Positions 17,804-29,177 of a stretch of DNA of 64,000 nucleotides are shown here, in pieces. How positions within the stretch are numbered: the stretch's first letter is position 1; every line of letters starts with the position of its first letter. Under the pieces are notes generated by a model. It did no database searches. It was given only the letters and a program-made list of their open reading frames with translations, and was not told the origin of the DNA. The stretch is from Planotetraspora sp. A-T 1434 (GTDB lineage: Bacteria > Actinomycetota > Actinomycetes > Streptosporangiales > Streptosporangiaceae): the NCBI RefSeq assembly GCF_025420585.1, contig NZ_JAOEGB010000002.1, positions 248,001 through 312,000 of the forward strand. The letters run 5' to 3'. Position numbers and translations under genes: made by a program.

Positions 17804-17820
17804 GGAATCCCTTTGATTCC
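17804..17820. promoter_or_regulatory. Inverted repeat GGAATC-N5-GATTCC between dxs and the peptidase gene
   Basis: Six-base arms at 17804-17809 and 17815-17820 lie in the 277-bp divergent intergenic region, which is otherwise without recognisable sites. It could be an operator; no regulator can be named. Confidence 0.25.
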
Positions 17821-17981
17821 GCTTTACCCACAGCTGAATCGTCCCCTACGCTCGTGATCTCGTGCCGAGACCGATGTCACGCCATATCGCGCTGTGTCCG
17901 GATATTTCGTTACATCTCGTTAGTTTTCGTCACGTTGCCACGCTTCCTGCCTGCCTCTCTTTGCGTTGGGGACGCTTACTC

Positions 17982-18809
17982 ATGATCCGCACCAGGTTCC
18001 GCCCGATCGCCGTAGCGGTCGCCGCGGCCGCCACCGTCCTTTCCCTGTCCGGTACGGCCGCCGCCTCGGGCGCCACCGCCCCCCGGGTCTCAGGGGGGAC
18101 CACCACCCGCGCGGCCACGCCGGTTCCGACGGGCAAGGCCGCGCTCACCCGGAACCCCATTTACAAGACCGGCCAGTTCGACTTCACCGAGTGCAAGGAG
18201 CTGGACCGCCGCCCGGACGACGTCGACTCCTACAAGATCTACCTGGACCACCTGCTCGACTGCCTCAACCTCTCGTGGGCGGAGGAGTTCCGGCAGGCCG
18301 GGCTGTCGTTCGCCAAGCCGAAGGTCCGGTACATCACCAGCGCCGTCAAGACGGGCTGCGGCAAGTATCCGGCGCCGTACGCCGCGGGGATCTACTGCCA
18401 GGCCGACAAGACGATGTGGATCCTCATCTACAAGCAGCAGCTCGCCGACCCGTCGGAGTTCGAGCTGTTCGATGTGATCGCCCACGAGTACGGACACTAC
18501 GTCCAGGACCGCGTCGGCATCCTCCGAGCCATGGACAAGCTGGCGCCCCACTTCGGCACGGCCAAGTTCTACGCCCTGAACCGGCGGGTCGAGCTCCAGG
18601 CCGAGTGCTTCTCCGGCGCGTTCATCGGCAGCATCTGGCACTCCCTCGGACGCGACCAGTTCGACTGGGACGACCTGCTGGACTACACGTCCGGCGACAA
18701 GTTCCACGGCAAGCGGAAGAACATCATCTACTGGGCCACGCGCGGCTGGAACGGCAACGGCCCGAGCGTGTGCAACACCTTCACCGCCCCGGCGTCCAAG
18801 GTCGCCTGA
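17982..18809 (+). CDS. Secreted zinc metallopeptidase-like protein (neutral zinc metallopeptidase family)
   Basis: Protein of 275 residues. The ATG at 17982 gives a clear Sec signal peptide (RTRFRP, a hydrophobic Ala/Val stretch, then AAASGA). The mature part has IAHEYGHYVQDRVG, the HExxH-like HEYGH zinc and catalytic motif, and RVELQAECFSGAFIG, which supplies the third ligand region seen in YpfJ-type peptidases. Four or more cysteines (TECKEL, LLDCLN, TGCGKY, GIYCQA) suggest disulphides, consistent with secretion. The in-frame upstream start at 17862 would bury the signal peptide and was rejected. Confidence 0.82.
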   Translation: MIRTRFRPIAVAVAAAATVLSLSGTAAASGATAPRVSGGTTTRAATPVPTGKAALTRNPIYKTGQFDFTECKELDRRPDDVDSYKIYLDHLLDCLNLSWAEEFRQAGLSFAKPKVRYITSAVKTGCGKYPAPYAAGIYCQADKTMWILIYKQQLADPSEFELFDVIAHEYGHYVQDRVGILRAMDKLAPHFGTAKFYALNRRVELQAECFSGAFIGSIWHSLGRDQFDWDDLLDYTSGDKFHGKRKNIIYWATRGWNGNGPSVCNTFTAPASKVA

Positions 18810-18830
18810 CGCGCTCACACACAGCGGGGA

Positions 18831-20036
18831 TCACGGCGCGAATCGCGCCAGGACCTCCAGGGGGTCGGCGAGCACCTGGGCGAAGGCCAGCTCGGCGGCC
18901 CCCATCAGGGTCGCGTCGTCCCCCAGCACGGACGTGCGCAGCCGGAGGCGCTCCCGTGACGCGGCGAGCGTCACGGTGTTGATCCGGCTGCGCACCTGGG
19001 CGGCCGACCCGAGGTACAGCTCCCTGAGCATGCCGCCGAAGACGACCATCTCGGGGTTGAAGACGTTGACGAGGTTGGCGACGCCCAGGCCGAGCCAGTC
19101 GCCGACGCGCTGAAGGGCCTCCTGGGCCACCACGTCGCCCCGGTCGGCGGCGTCCACCACGGCCCGCACGCCGTCCCTTCCGATGGCCTCGCCGTACCGG
19201 CCCGCGTGCTCCATCAGGGCCCGCTCCCCCACCTCGGCCTCCAGGCAGCCGCGCGACCCGCAGCCGCAGGGGCGCCCGCCGAGGTTGACCACCATGTGGC
19301 CGACCTCGCCGCCGTATCCGGCGAAGCCGCCGAGCAACTGGCCGTTCACCACGATGCCACCGCCGATGCCGACGTCGCCGTGCAGATAGATGAGGTCGCG
19401 GCAGCCCATGCCGATGCCCCGCGTGTGCTCCGCGAGGGCGCCCAGGTTGGCGTCGTTGCCCACCGCCACGGGCAGGCCCAGCGCGAGCTTCCTGGACAGC
19501 TCGTCGCCGAAGGGTCCCTCTTCCAGGCCGATGTTGGGCCCGATCCTGACGACGCCGTCCGACTTGCGCACCGCGCCGCAGAACGCCGCCGCCGCCCCCA
19601 CGCAGACCGTGTCGGCGCGGGTCTTGCGGTGCATCTGCCGGGCGAACCCGGCCAGCATGCCGACGACCTCGGCCATGTCGAACGGTCCGCGCTGCCGTAC
19701 GGCCTCGCGGCGGTCGAGGATCACGCCGCCGAGGCCGATGCGCGCGGCGGCCACCCGGTCCACGCCCACGTCGAAGGCGAGCACGTAGACCCGGGCCGAC
19801 TCGGGCCGCACCACCAGGGACGGGCGACCCGCCCGCCCGGTGTCCCTGGGGAGCTCCTCCCTGACGAGGCCCACGGCCGTCAGGTCGGCGGTGAGCGCCA
19901 TGATGGTGCTGCGGTTCAGCCCCATGAGGGTGGTCAGCTCCGCCCGGGAGGTCGGCCCTCCCAGGTGGACGTGGCGGAGCAGGGTGCCGAGGTTGTGCTT
20001 GCGGATCTCCTCCTGTGAGGGACCTGCGCGCATCAT
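18831..20036 (-). CDS. ROK family transcriptional regulator
   Basis: Protein of 401 residues. The N-terminal winged helix (HNLGTLLRHVHLGGPTSRAE...NRSTIMALTADL) is followed by the ROK sugar-kinase-like domain with LAFDVGVDRVAAARIG, VGIGGGIVVNGQLLGGFAGYGGEVGHM and the zinc-binding CGCGSRGCLE motif. It lies directly downstream of the xylose-type ABC genes on the same strand. In Streptomyces the equivalent pair is rok7B7 next to xylFGH, so this is probably the local regulator of the importer (inference from synteny). Confidence 0.88.
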   Translation of the reverse strand: MMRAGPSQEEIRKHNLGTLLRHVHLGGPTSRAELTTLMGLNRSTIMALTADLTAVGLVREELPRDTGRAGRPSLVVRPESARVYVLAFDVGVDRVAAARIGLGGVILDRREAVRQRGPFDMAEVVGMLAGFARQMHRKTRADTVCVGAAAAFCGAVRKSDGVVRIGPNIGLEEGPFGDELSRKLALGLPVAVGNDANLGALAEHTRGIGMGCRDLIYLHGDVGIGGGIVVNGQLLGGFAGYGGEVGHMVVNLGGRPCGCGSRGCLEAEVGERALMEHAGRYGEAIGRDGVRAVVDAADRGDVVAQEALQRVGDWLGLGVANLVNVFNPEMVVFGGMLRELYLGSAAQVRSRINTVTLAASRERLRLRTSVLGDDATLMGAAELAFAQVLADPLEVLARFAP

Positions 20037-20101
20037 GGAGCCAGCCTCGGCTTTCCTGGGGGGTCAGGGGTCGGGGACACCCTACTGTGATCCGGCGTAG
20101 A

Positions 20102-21349
20102 TCACCGTCGTCCGGTGGCGGCAGCCCGTTTCCTGGACAGGGCGTCCACGCCCGCGGCCAGCAGCAGCACCGAACCGGTGACGACGTACTTCACGCCCGC
20201 GCTGTAGCCCATCAGGCCCATGCCGTTCTGGATGACGGCCACGACGGCCCCGCCCAGCACTGCGTCGAGGGCGCGGCCCTTGCCGCCGAACAGGCTGGTG
20301 CCGCCGATGACGGCCGCGCCCACGGCGAACAGCAGCACGTCGCTGCCGCCGGTGTTCGGGTCGACCGAGTTGGCGCGGGACGCGGCGATGATGCCGCCGA
20401 TCGACGCCATGAACGAGCAGATGACGAACGCGGAGATGCGGATCCCGTCGACGTTGATACCGGCCCGGCGCGAGGCCTCGGCGTTGCCGCCCACCGCGTA
20501 CACGTGCCGGCCGTACCTTGTGCGGTGCAGGACGAACGTCCACACGAGCAGAAGGACGACGATCACCGGGACCACGATCGGCACGCCCTTGAGCGACACG
20601 ATCAGCTCGTTGCGGCTGCGCTCCAGGTTCAGCACGTAGACCGCCACGCCCGCGATCACGGCGAGCGCCGCCACGCGGAAGATGATCAGAATGAGCGGGT
20701 CGGCGACCAGGCCACGGGCACTGCGCCGGCGGGCCTTCACGAACTGGATGGCGGCGTAGGCGGCCACGCCCGCGATCACGGCGACCCAGCTGACCACCGG
20801 CGGAACGTTGTTGTTCGCGATGGCCAGGATCGTCTCGTCGCGGATCGAGATGTTCGTGCCGCCCTTGACCAGGAGCAGCAGCACGCCCTGGAAGGCGAGG
20901 AACGCCGCCAGCGTGACGACGAAGGACGGGATCCCGAGCTTGGCGACCAGCGTGCCGAGGACCGTGCCGATGATGGCGCCGGTCAGCATCGAGGCCCCGA
21001 CCGCGGCGTACCAGGGCCAGCCCTCGTTGGTGAGCAGGACCGCGAGCACCGCCGCGCAGACGCCGCTGGCGAAGCCCGCCGACAGGTCGATCTCGCCCAG
21101 CAGCAGCACGAAGATCAGGCCCATCGCGATGACGGTGACCGCGGCGCCCTGTGTGAACAGGTTGGCGAAGTTCACCGGCGACAGGAAGGCCGGGCGCAGG
21201 ACCGAGAAGACCACGCACAGCACGACGAGGCCGAAGACCGCGGGCAGGGCCCCGAGCTCGCCGCCGCGCACCCGCTCGACGTAGCCCTTCACGTGGACGC
21301 CGATCGCGGACTCGGAGGTGCTCCGCTCCGGGAGCGTTTCCGTCGTCAT
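20102..21349 (-). CDS. xylH: Sugar ABC transporter permease (xylose type)
   Basis: Integral membrane protein of 415 residues with about ten or more helices, of the ribose/xylose permease family (BPD_transp_2). Characteristic stretches are GLIFVLLLGEIDLSAGFASG, LVAKLGIPSFVVTLAAF, GGNAEASRRAGINVDG and GTSLFGGKGRALDAVLGG. The length and the long central insertion fit XylH rather than RbsC. The ATG overlaps the stop of the ATPase gene (ATGA), indicating coupling. The xylose assignment rests on similarity and synteny, not on direct evidence. Confidence 0.82.
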   Translation of the reverse strand: MTTETLPERSTSESAIGVHVKGYVERVRGGELGALPAVFGLVVLCVVFSVLRPAFLSPVNFANLFTQGAAVTVIAMGLIFVLLLGEIDLSAGFASGVCAAVLAVLLTNEGWPWYAAVGASMLTGAIIGTVLGTLVAKLGIPSFVVTLAAFLAFQGVLLLLVKGGTNISIRDETILAIANNNVPPVVSWVAVIAGVAAYAAIQFVKARRRSARGLVADPLILIIFRVAALAVIAGVAVYVLNLERSRNELIVSLKGVPIVVPVIVVLLLVWTFVLHRTRYGRHVYAVGGNAEASRRAGINVDGIRISAFVICSFMASIGGIIAASRANSVDPNTGGSDVLLFAVGAAVIGGTSLFGGKGRALDAVLGGAVVAVIQNGMGLMGYSAGVKYVVTGSVLLLAAGVDALSRKRAAATGRR

Positions 21350-22122
21350 GATGCCGCTCCGTTGCCGTTCCTGAGGCCGAGCTCCCCGCTGCGCCCGGAG
21401 GTGATGAGTTCCACGACCTGCGAGTGAGTCACGTCGGAGGTCCTGACCTGGGCGGCCATCCGCCCGAGATAGAGGGCCGCGATCCGGTCGGACACGGCGA
21501 AGACGTCGTTCATGTTGTGCGAGATGAGTACCACGGCGAGTCCGTTGTCGGCCAGTCGTCGGACGAGCTCCAGGACCTGGGCGGTCTGCGCGACGCCGAG
21601 CGCGGCCGTCGGCTCGTCGAGGATGACGACCTTGCTGTTCCACAGGACGGCCTTGGCGATCGCCACGGTCTGCCGCTGGCCGCCGGAGAGGCTGGAGACC
21701 TGCTGGCGGAGCGACTTCACCGTCCGGACCGACAGGCCGGCCAGCGTCTTGGCCGCCATCTCCTCCATCATGGCCTCGTCCAGGACCAGGCCGCTCGTGC
21801 GCTCGCGGCCGAGGAACATGTTCTGCACGATGTCGAGGTTGTCGCAGAGCGCGAGGTCCTGGTAGACGATCTCGACGCCGAGCGCCGCCGCGTCCCTCGG
21901 CCCGTTCACCTGGACCTTCTCGCCCTCGAAGAAGTACTCGCCGGCGTCGATCGGGTGGATCCCGCCGATGCACTTGACGAGCGTGGACTTGCCGGCGCCG
22001 TTGTCGCCGACCAGTGCTGTCACCTCTCCTGGGTACACCGAGAAGGCGACGTCGTGAAGGACCTGCACGGGACCGAAGCTCTTGTCGATGCCGCGCAGTT
22101 CCAGGACCGGTCCCTGGGACAC
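21346..22122 (-). CDS. xylG: Sugar ABC transporter ATP-binding protein
   Basis: Single-domain ATPase of 258 residues: Walker A GDNGAGKSTLVK near residue 40, signature LSGGQRQTVAIAKA, Walker B VVILDEPTAALG and switch histidine LISHNM. Escherichia coli XylG has two ATPase domains in about 510 residues; the single-domain form is usual for actinobacterial members of this system. GTG start at 22122, followed without a gap by the permease gene. A strong stem-loop separates it from the binding-protein gene upstream. Confidence 0.88.
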   Translation of the reverse strand: MSQGPVLELRGIDKSFGPVQVLHDVAFSVYPGEVTALVGDNGAGKSTLVKCIGGIHPIDAGEYFFEGEKVQVNGPRDAAALGVEIVYQDLALCDNLDIVQNMFLGRERTSGLVLDEAMMEEMAAKTLAGLSVRTVKSLRQQVSSLSGGQRQTVAIAKAVLWNSKVVILDEPTAALGVAQTAQVLELVRRLADNGLAVVLISHNMNDVFAVSDRIAALYLGRMAAQVRTSDVTHSQVVELITSGRSGELGLRNGNGAAS

Positions 22123-22146
22123 GATGGGCTACTCCGTTGAAGAAGG

Positions 22147-22179
22147 GGGCCGGTACGGCTTGCCGCGCCGTACCGGCCC
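22147..22179 (-). terminator. Intercistronic stem-loop between xylF and xylG
   Basis: A perfect 13-bp inverted repeat, GGGCCGGTACGGC (22147-22159) with GCCGTACCGGCCC (22167-22179), with a 7-nt loop. It lies between the binding-protein and ATPase genes. Such loops often cause partial termination or protect the upstream mRNA, giving more binding protein than transporter. Confidence 0.6.
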
Positions 22180-22193
22180 GTAGGGGAAGGGGC

Positions 22194-23312
22194 TTAGCTG
22201 ATGCCGGCCTTGGCACACTTGTCGGCGAAGTCGCCGGTGCACAGCTCGTCCTTGGCGACGAACCCGTCGGCCACGACATCCTTCACGTTGTCGAAGTAGA
22301 TCGGCTGCGGGTCGAGCAGAACCGCGGGCACGTCCCGGCCACTCTGGGTGTCCTTGACCGTCGCGGTCGCGGCCGGCTTCTCACCCTTGGCCAGGGCGAT
22401 CGCGAGCTGCGACGTGGCGTCGGCCTCCTTCTTGATCGCCTTGTAGACCGTCATGCACTGGTCGCCGGCGAGGATGTTCTGCAGGCCCTGCACGGTGGCG
22501 TCCTGACCGGTGACCGGGACCTTGCCGTTGAGCTTCTGCTTCTTCAGCACGGCGATGGCGGCGTTGCCGAGGCCGTCGTTCGCGGCGAGCACGCCGCCGA
22601 TCTTCGGCTCCTGGGTCAGCATCTGCTCGAAGATCGTGCCGGCCTGGGCGTTGTCCCAGTCCGGGACCGACTGGTCCGGGCCCTTCTTGTACTCGCCGGA
22701 GTCGTACTTCGGCTTGAGCACGCCGTCGTAGCCGTTCTTGAACAGCGTGGCGTTGTTGTCGGTCGGCGAGCCGTTCAGCTCGGCGATGATCGGCTTGTCG
22801 GCCTTGTTGTCGGTCAGGCACTTCGCCAGGCCCTCGCCCTGCAGCGTGCCGACCTTGGTGTTGTCGAACGACACGTAGTAGGAGGCGCTGCCGCCCAGCG
22901 TCAGGCGGTCGTAGTCGATCGTCGCGACGCCCTGCGACTTGGCCTTGTCCAGGACGGCCTTGCCGGTGCCGCTGTCCAGGTTCACGATCACCAGCACGGT
23001 CGCGCCGTTCGTGATCATCTGGTCGGCGATGGTCTGGAAGGCGGTCTTGTCGCCCTGGGCGTTCTGGATGTCCGACTGCACGCCGGCCGCGTCGAACGCC
23101 TCCTTGAGGTACTTCCGGTCAGCGGTCTCCCACCGGGCCGACGACTTGCTGTCCGGGAGGATGACGCCGATCTTGCCGGGCTTGGCGGCCGGCGCGGACG
23201 ACGAGGCGCCGGCGCCCTGGGCAGTGGTGTCACCGCTCTCGCCCCCGCAGGCGGTGAGACCGAAGGAAAGCGCCGCGGCGGCGGCACCGATGCTGAGGAT
23301 CCCCTTGCGCAT
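22194..23312 (-). CDS. xylF: Sugar ABC transporter substrate-binding lipoprotein (xylose type)
   Basis: Protein of 372 residues with lipoprotein signal: lipobox LTAC with Cys22. The mature protein is a type I periplasmic-binding fold (Peripla_BP_4), with KIGVILPDSKSSARWETADR and GVQSDIQNAQGDKTAFQ, both typical of XylF. It captures the sugar outside the membrane and delivers it to XylH/XylG. First gene of the minus-strand operon; the region upstream carries a short inverted repeat that may be the ROK regulator's site. Confidence 0.87.
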   Translation of the reverse strand: MRKGILSIGAAAAALSFGLTACGGESGDTTAQGAGASSSAPAAKPGKIGVILPDSKSSARWETADRKYLKEAFDAAGVQSDIQNAQGDKTAFQTIADQMITNGATVLVIVNLDSGTGKAVLDKAKSQGVATIDYDRLTLGGSASYYVSFDNTKVGTLQGEGLAKCLTDNKADKPIIAELNGSPTDNNATLFKNGYDGVLKPKYDSGEYKKGPDQSVPDWDNAQAGTIFEQMLTQEPKIGGVLAANDGLGNAAIAVLKKQKLNGKVPVTGQDATVQGLQNILAGDQCMTVYKAIKKEADATSQLAIALAKGEKPAATATVKDTQSGRDVPAVLLDPQPIYFDNVKDVVADGFVAKDELCTGDFADKCAKAGIS

Positions 23313-23458
23313 TGGGCGTGGGTCCTTTCTCTGGCTGGGGGTCTATGAGGGAAGTACGGCCGAGCTCGTCGCGATCTCAGAAGTCGGCATGCGATCGCGG
23401 GTGACGTGGCCGTCCGGTACGGCAGAGCCGGGTCACGGCCATCACCGCTCCAGGGAAT

Positions 23459-23473
23459 GTTGTTTGAGACAAC
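23459..23473. promoter_or_regulatory. Inverted repeat GTTGT-N5-ACAAC upstream of xylF
   Basis: GTTGTTTGAGACAAC has perfect 5-bp arms. A second, shorter pair (TTGT...ACAA) is at 23521-23536. Both lie in the 254-bp region upstream of xylF, a natural place for operators of the neighbouring ROK regulator. Binding is inferred. Confidence 0.35.
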
Positions 23474-23566
23474 GTAAGCCAGAAGTCATGGTGGTGATAG
23501 ACACAGGAAGGTAACGTTTGTTGTCCGCGGTAACAATGACGAAACGGCGGCTTAATCGGTCTTGGC

Positions 23567-24292
23567 TCAATGGGCGAGGCTCTGGCCGATGAGCGCGCAG
23601 GCGGAAAGGGCGGCGACTCCCAGCACGGCGGCGCGGACCCGGCCGCCGTCGAGGTAGCGGCGCAGCGGACCGGAGACGGCGTACCCGAGGATCACGAAGG
23701 GGATCAGCGCCGCCCCGGTCCCGAGAGTCCTGACGGGCAGTTTTCCGACGAAGGCCAGGATGCCGAGCGACTGCACGGCACCGAGGAAGAAGAACATCGC
23801 CAGGGTGGCCCGGATCTGCGGGCCCTTCGCGCTCTGGTAGACGAGGCCCATGGGCGGCCCGCCGATGCCCGTCGCGGTGCCCGTGATCCCGGAGATGAAC
23901 CCTGCCGCTGTGAGGGTGCCGCCGTTCCGCGGCAGCGACACCGCCCTGGCGGTCAGCACGACCGCGATCACGACCATCACGCCGATGAGCACGCCGAGGA
24001 CGCGCGTGCTCACATAGACCACGACGAACCCGCCGATGACACTGCCCGGCAGCCTGCCCAGTACGGCGAAGCCGAGGCCGCGCCAGTCCACCCGGCGCCA
24101 TTCGGCCGCCAGCGTGAACAACGGGAGCGTCGCGTTGACGACCTGCACGGCGCCGGGCATGACGGTGGGGTCGAGCAGCGTGAGCAGGGGCGAGGCGACC
24201 AGCCCGAGCCCGAACCCCACACCGCCTTGCACGACCGCCCCGGTGAAGACGGCCAATCCCGCTATGAGCAGCGATATCGCGTCATGAGTCAT
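23567..24292 (-). CDS. TSUP (TauE/SafE) family membrane exporter
   Basis: Polytopic protein of 241 residues with about eight helices and the two internal repeats of TauE/SafE transporters: GGVGFGLGLVASPLLTLLDP near residue 20 and GITGTATGIGGPPMGLVYQ near residue 135. The family exports sulfite, sulfonates or organic anions; the substrate here is unknown. The ATG at 24292 (MTHDAISLL) starts right at the first helix; the frame continues upstream without similarity. Confidence 0.85.
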   Translation of the reverse strand: MTHDAISLLIAGLAVFTGAVVQGGVGFGLGLVASPLLTLLDPTVMPGAVQVVNATLPLFTLAAEWRRVDWRGLGFAVLGRLPGSVIGGFVVVYVSTRVLGVLIGVMVVIAVVLTARAVSLPRNGGTLTAAGFISGITGTATGIGGPPMGLVYQSAKGPQIRATLAMFFFLGAVQSLGILAFVGKLPVRTLGTGAALIPFVILGYAVSGPLRRYLDGGRVRAAVLGVAALSACALIGQSLAH

Positions 24293-24479
24293 GGCCGCAG
24301 ACCCTAACGGCCCGCCATCCCTGGCCCGAAACGGGTTATCCGCCACCGCCGGGAACGAGAAAGCCAGACAATCACCGACAGTAACGGAAAGTTGTTGCGA
24401 GAGTAATCGGCCGTCCCTAAACTTCCAGATGAGGACATGGCATAGACCGCTTTGTAGACCCCAACGTAGCCTCGCCTGT

Positions 24480-24797
24480 ATGAGCACCGAGCCGAAGCAC
24501 GAGGCGAAGCACACGACGATCCGGGTCAGCATCGTTACTCGCGACAAGATCGCGGAAATCGCCAAACAGGAAGGCAGACCCATGACCGCAGTGATCGACA
24601 GCGCCGTCGCCGACTACGAGCACAAGAAGTTCTGGCAGACGGTGCGCCAGCAGATCGAACGAACACAGCGAGAAGACCCCGAGGGCTGGGCCGACTACCT
24701 CGCGGAGGTCGAGGTGCTCCAAGGGCCGCCCTCCGCCAGCCTCCGCCTCGCGCCCGAGTGGGAGGGCCTCATCGATTTCCCCGAAGGAGAGGGATGA
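24480..24797 (+). CDS. Antitoxin with ribbon-helix-helix-like N-terminus
   Basis: Protein of 105 residues. TTIRVSIVTRDKIAEIAK, then RPMTAVIDSAVADYE, fits a ribbon-helix-helix DNA-binding domain (one strand, two helices). The acidic C-terminal half (REDPEGWADYLAEVEVL and EWEGLIDFPEGEG) probably wraps the toxin. The ATG at 24480 has no good ribosome site, so translation may be leaderless or weak. The toxin start overlaps its stop by ATGA, the standard layout of type II toxin-antitoxin pairs. Confidence 0.75.
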   Translation: MSTEPKHEAKHTTIRVSIVTRDKIAEIAKQEGRPMTAVIDSAVADYEHKKFWQTVRQQIERTQREDPEGWADYLAEVEVLQGPPSASLRLAPEWEGLIDFPEGEG

Positions 24798-25126
24798 AAG
24801 CGTCTCAGGGAGACATCTGGTTCGCCGATTTCGGCGAACCGGTCGGCCGAGAGCAGGGGTACGCGCGCCCCGCACTGGTCATCAGCAACGACGCCTACAA
24901 CACGGCGGGATTCGGCCTTGTCATCGCGGCGCCGCTGACAACCCGTGATCGCGGATGGAGCAACCACGTAGAGGTTCCCCTCGGGGGCACCGGCCTGCGC
25001 ACGACCAGCTGGGTGATGGTCCAGCAGGTCAGGTCTCTCTCCACGATGCGGATGAAAGCACGGCTGGGCCAGGCTCCCGATCACGTCCTGGACAAAGTGC
25101 TCACGCTGCTGGAGCAGATGCTTTGA
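24794..25126 (+). CDS. MazF/PemK-type mRNA interferase toxin
   Basis: Protein of 110 residues of the PemK/MazF family. Visible family motifs are GDIWFADFGEPVGREQGYARP, the ARPALVISND strand, and APLTTRDRGWSNHVEVPL, followed by VMVQQVRSLSTMRM. The family cleaves RNA at short single-stranded sequences. AAGGAGAGGG provides a strong ribosome site inside the antitoxin gene. The pair is isolated between a TSUP gene and acnA and may be an acquired module. Confidence 0.88.
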   Translation: MKASQGDIWFADFGEPVGREQGYARPALVISNDAYNTAGFGLVIAAPLTTRDRGWSNHVEVPLGGTGLRTTSWVMVQQVRSLSTMRMKARLGQAPDHVLDKVLTLLEQML

Positions 25127-25131
25127 AGTCC

Positions 25132-25165
25132 GAGCCGCCCCAGGGATCGGGGCCCGGGGCGGCTC
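25132..25165. terminator. Hairpin between the toxin gene and acnA
   Basis: GAGCCGCCCC (25132-25141) pairs perfectly with GGGGCGGCTC (25156-25165). It lies between convergent stop codons and probably ends transcription from both sides. Confidence 0.65.
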
Positions 25166-25177
25166 AGGCTCCGGGCG

Positions 25178-27976
<2,799 letters not shown>

Positions 27977-28051
27977 GAAGTTCGCCTCCCCAACTTTCCG
28001 GGCTTGTCAAAAGTTCGCGTATGCATCCTGCCGCACCTTAGGAACACTCAA

Positions 28052-28070
28052 GGCAGTTAGGCTGACCTAA
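28052..28070. promoter_or_regulatory. IdeR/DtxR-like iron box upstream of acnA
   Basis: The core TTAGGCTGACCTAA at 28057-28070 matches the right three quarters of the actinobacterial iron box TTAGGTTAGGCTAACCTAA (14 of 19 over 28052-28070). It lies about 80-95 bp before the acnA start. Control of aconitase by an iron-dependent repressor is known in mycobacteria; here it is inferred. Confidence 0.5.
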
Positions 28071-28081
28071 GTCGGCGGATG

Positions 28082-28123
28082 TCTCGACATCAAGATATCC
28101 CGATGGTTATCTCGACATCAAGT
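28082..28123. promoter_or_regulatory. Two copies of TCTCGACATCAAGA/T, 28 bp apart
   Basis: The imperfect palindrome TCTCGACATCAAGA is at 28082-28095 and TCTCGACATCAAGT at 28110-28123. Identical sequence at a fixed spacing of 28 bp suggests a regulator bound as two dimers. A dedicated aconitase regulator (TetR type) is known in other actinobacteria; none is encoded here. Confidence 0.45.
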
Positions 28124-28227
28124 TACTCAGGAGTAGGTGCTCGGCCGACACGTCCCCACCGGGAAAAAGCGGATTTTTCCGCGTTCATTCTTTCGGGCCG
28201 GCGTTTCCGCGCCCGGATTCGGCGCGG

Positions 28228-28277
28228 ACGGGCGCGGACCGAGGCAGACGGGCGCGGACCGAGGCGGACGGGCGCGG
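28228..28277. repeat. 20-bp GC-rich tandem repeat
   Basis: The unit ACGGGCGCGGACCGAGGCRG occurs at 28228-28247 and 28248-28267, with a partial third copy to 28277. Non-coding, just downstream of the hydrolase gene. Confidence 0.75.
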
Positions 28278-28336
28278 AACCCACGCGAAACCCACGCCGA
28301 ACCCGCCGCCGGACCCACGCCGTCCGGCCCGGGTGC

Positions 28337-29059
28337 TCAGGCGGGCATGAGCCGCAGGCAGAGTAAGACCAGCACGGCGACCGAGAGGACGGGCCCGAGG
28401 ATCTGCTTCTCGAACGTCTTCCCCGTCTTGATCCCGATGTCGAACGGCAGGAGCCACCGCCCCTTGATGGGCCACAGCACCGGGCAGCCGCGCTCGGTCA
28501 GGCAGTCGCCGATGACGTGCACCAGGCAGCCGACGCCTATGGCGAACCCGAGCCAGGAGTAGGTCACGCCCATCATGTGGAAGGTGACGAACAGGCCGGC
28601 CGTCAGCGCCATGTTGACGAGCGCGGAGGTGATCGTGTGTCCCGGCACCCCGATCCCGACGGCGCGCAGCGCCAGCCCGATCATCAACACGACCATGATG
28701 TCGCGCCCGATCGGGTAGCGCTGGACCAGCAGATGGGTGCCGACGCCGGCGAACACCGCGAACAGCAGTGAGTGGGTGGCGTGCCTGTGCCCGCCGCTGA
28801 CGAAGTTGACGCCCTTGCTGAGCAGCCACGTCGCCGGGCCGAAGGTCTGCGCGATGGTGGCGCTGGGATGGTCGAGATCGGGCAGCATGGCGGCGCCGGC
28901 GCAGATGACCGCCCCCGCGACCAACTCGGGCGGGGTCAGCACGGTCCCTGTCACGGTCGCGAGCTCCGGATGCGCCAGGATCCCCGGGAGGGCCATCAGG
29001 GCCGGCGTGACCGCGAGCCACACCGCGGCCCCGCTGAGAGCGTGCGAATGCCCCATCAT
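28337..29059 (-). CDS. Metal-dependent hydrolase, YdjM-like membrane protein
   Basis: Membrane protein of 240 residues of the family annotated as metal-dependent hydrolase (YdjM, LexA-regulated inner-membrane protein in E. coli). MGHSHALSGAAVWL at the N-terminus, ICAGAAMLPDLDHPSATIA, GGHRHATHSLLFAVFAG and GVGCLVHVIGDCLTERGCPVLWP supply the His/Asp pattern of the family, set between helices. The start is the first of two adjacent ATG codons at 29059; no strong ribosome site is visible. Upstream in-frame sequence has no similarity. Confidence 0.82.
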   Translation of the reverse strand: MMGHSHALSGAAVWLAVTPALMALPGILAHPELATVTGTVLTPPELVAGAVICAGAAMLPDLDHPSATIAQTFGPATWLLSKGVNFVSGGHRHATHSLLFAVFAGVGTHLLVQRYPIGRDIMVVLMIGLALRAVGIGVPGHTITSALVNMALTAGLFVTFHMMGVTYSWLGFAIGVGCLVHVIGDCLTERGCPVLWPIKGRWLLPFDIGIKTGKTFEKQILGPVLSVAVLVLLCLRLMPA

Positions 29060-29177
29060 GACAAGATCACGCCGGAGACTGTACGGCAAAGCACCGACAA
29101 AATGCTCGAACCATGCGGCGTGTCGCGGGGGGCCACCGGGAGCTGACAGCCGAGAGCCGGGAGCTGGGAACGCAAAA

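Larger units (their letters stand above)
27977..28336. other. Intergenic region upstream of acnA
   Basis: A 360-bp region without a gene, between acnA and the metal-dependent hydrolase gene, both on the minus strand. It contains an iron-box-like palindrome, two copies of a 14-bp motif 28 bp apart, and a 20-bp GC-rich tandem repeat close to the hydrolase stop. Confidence 0.7.
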
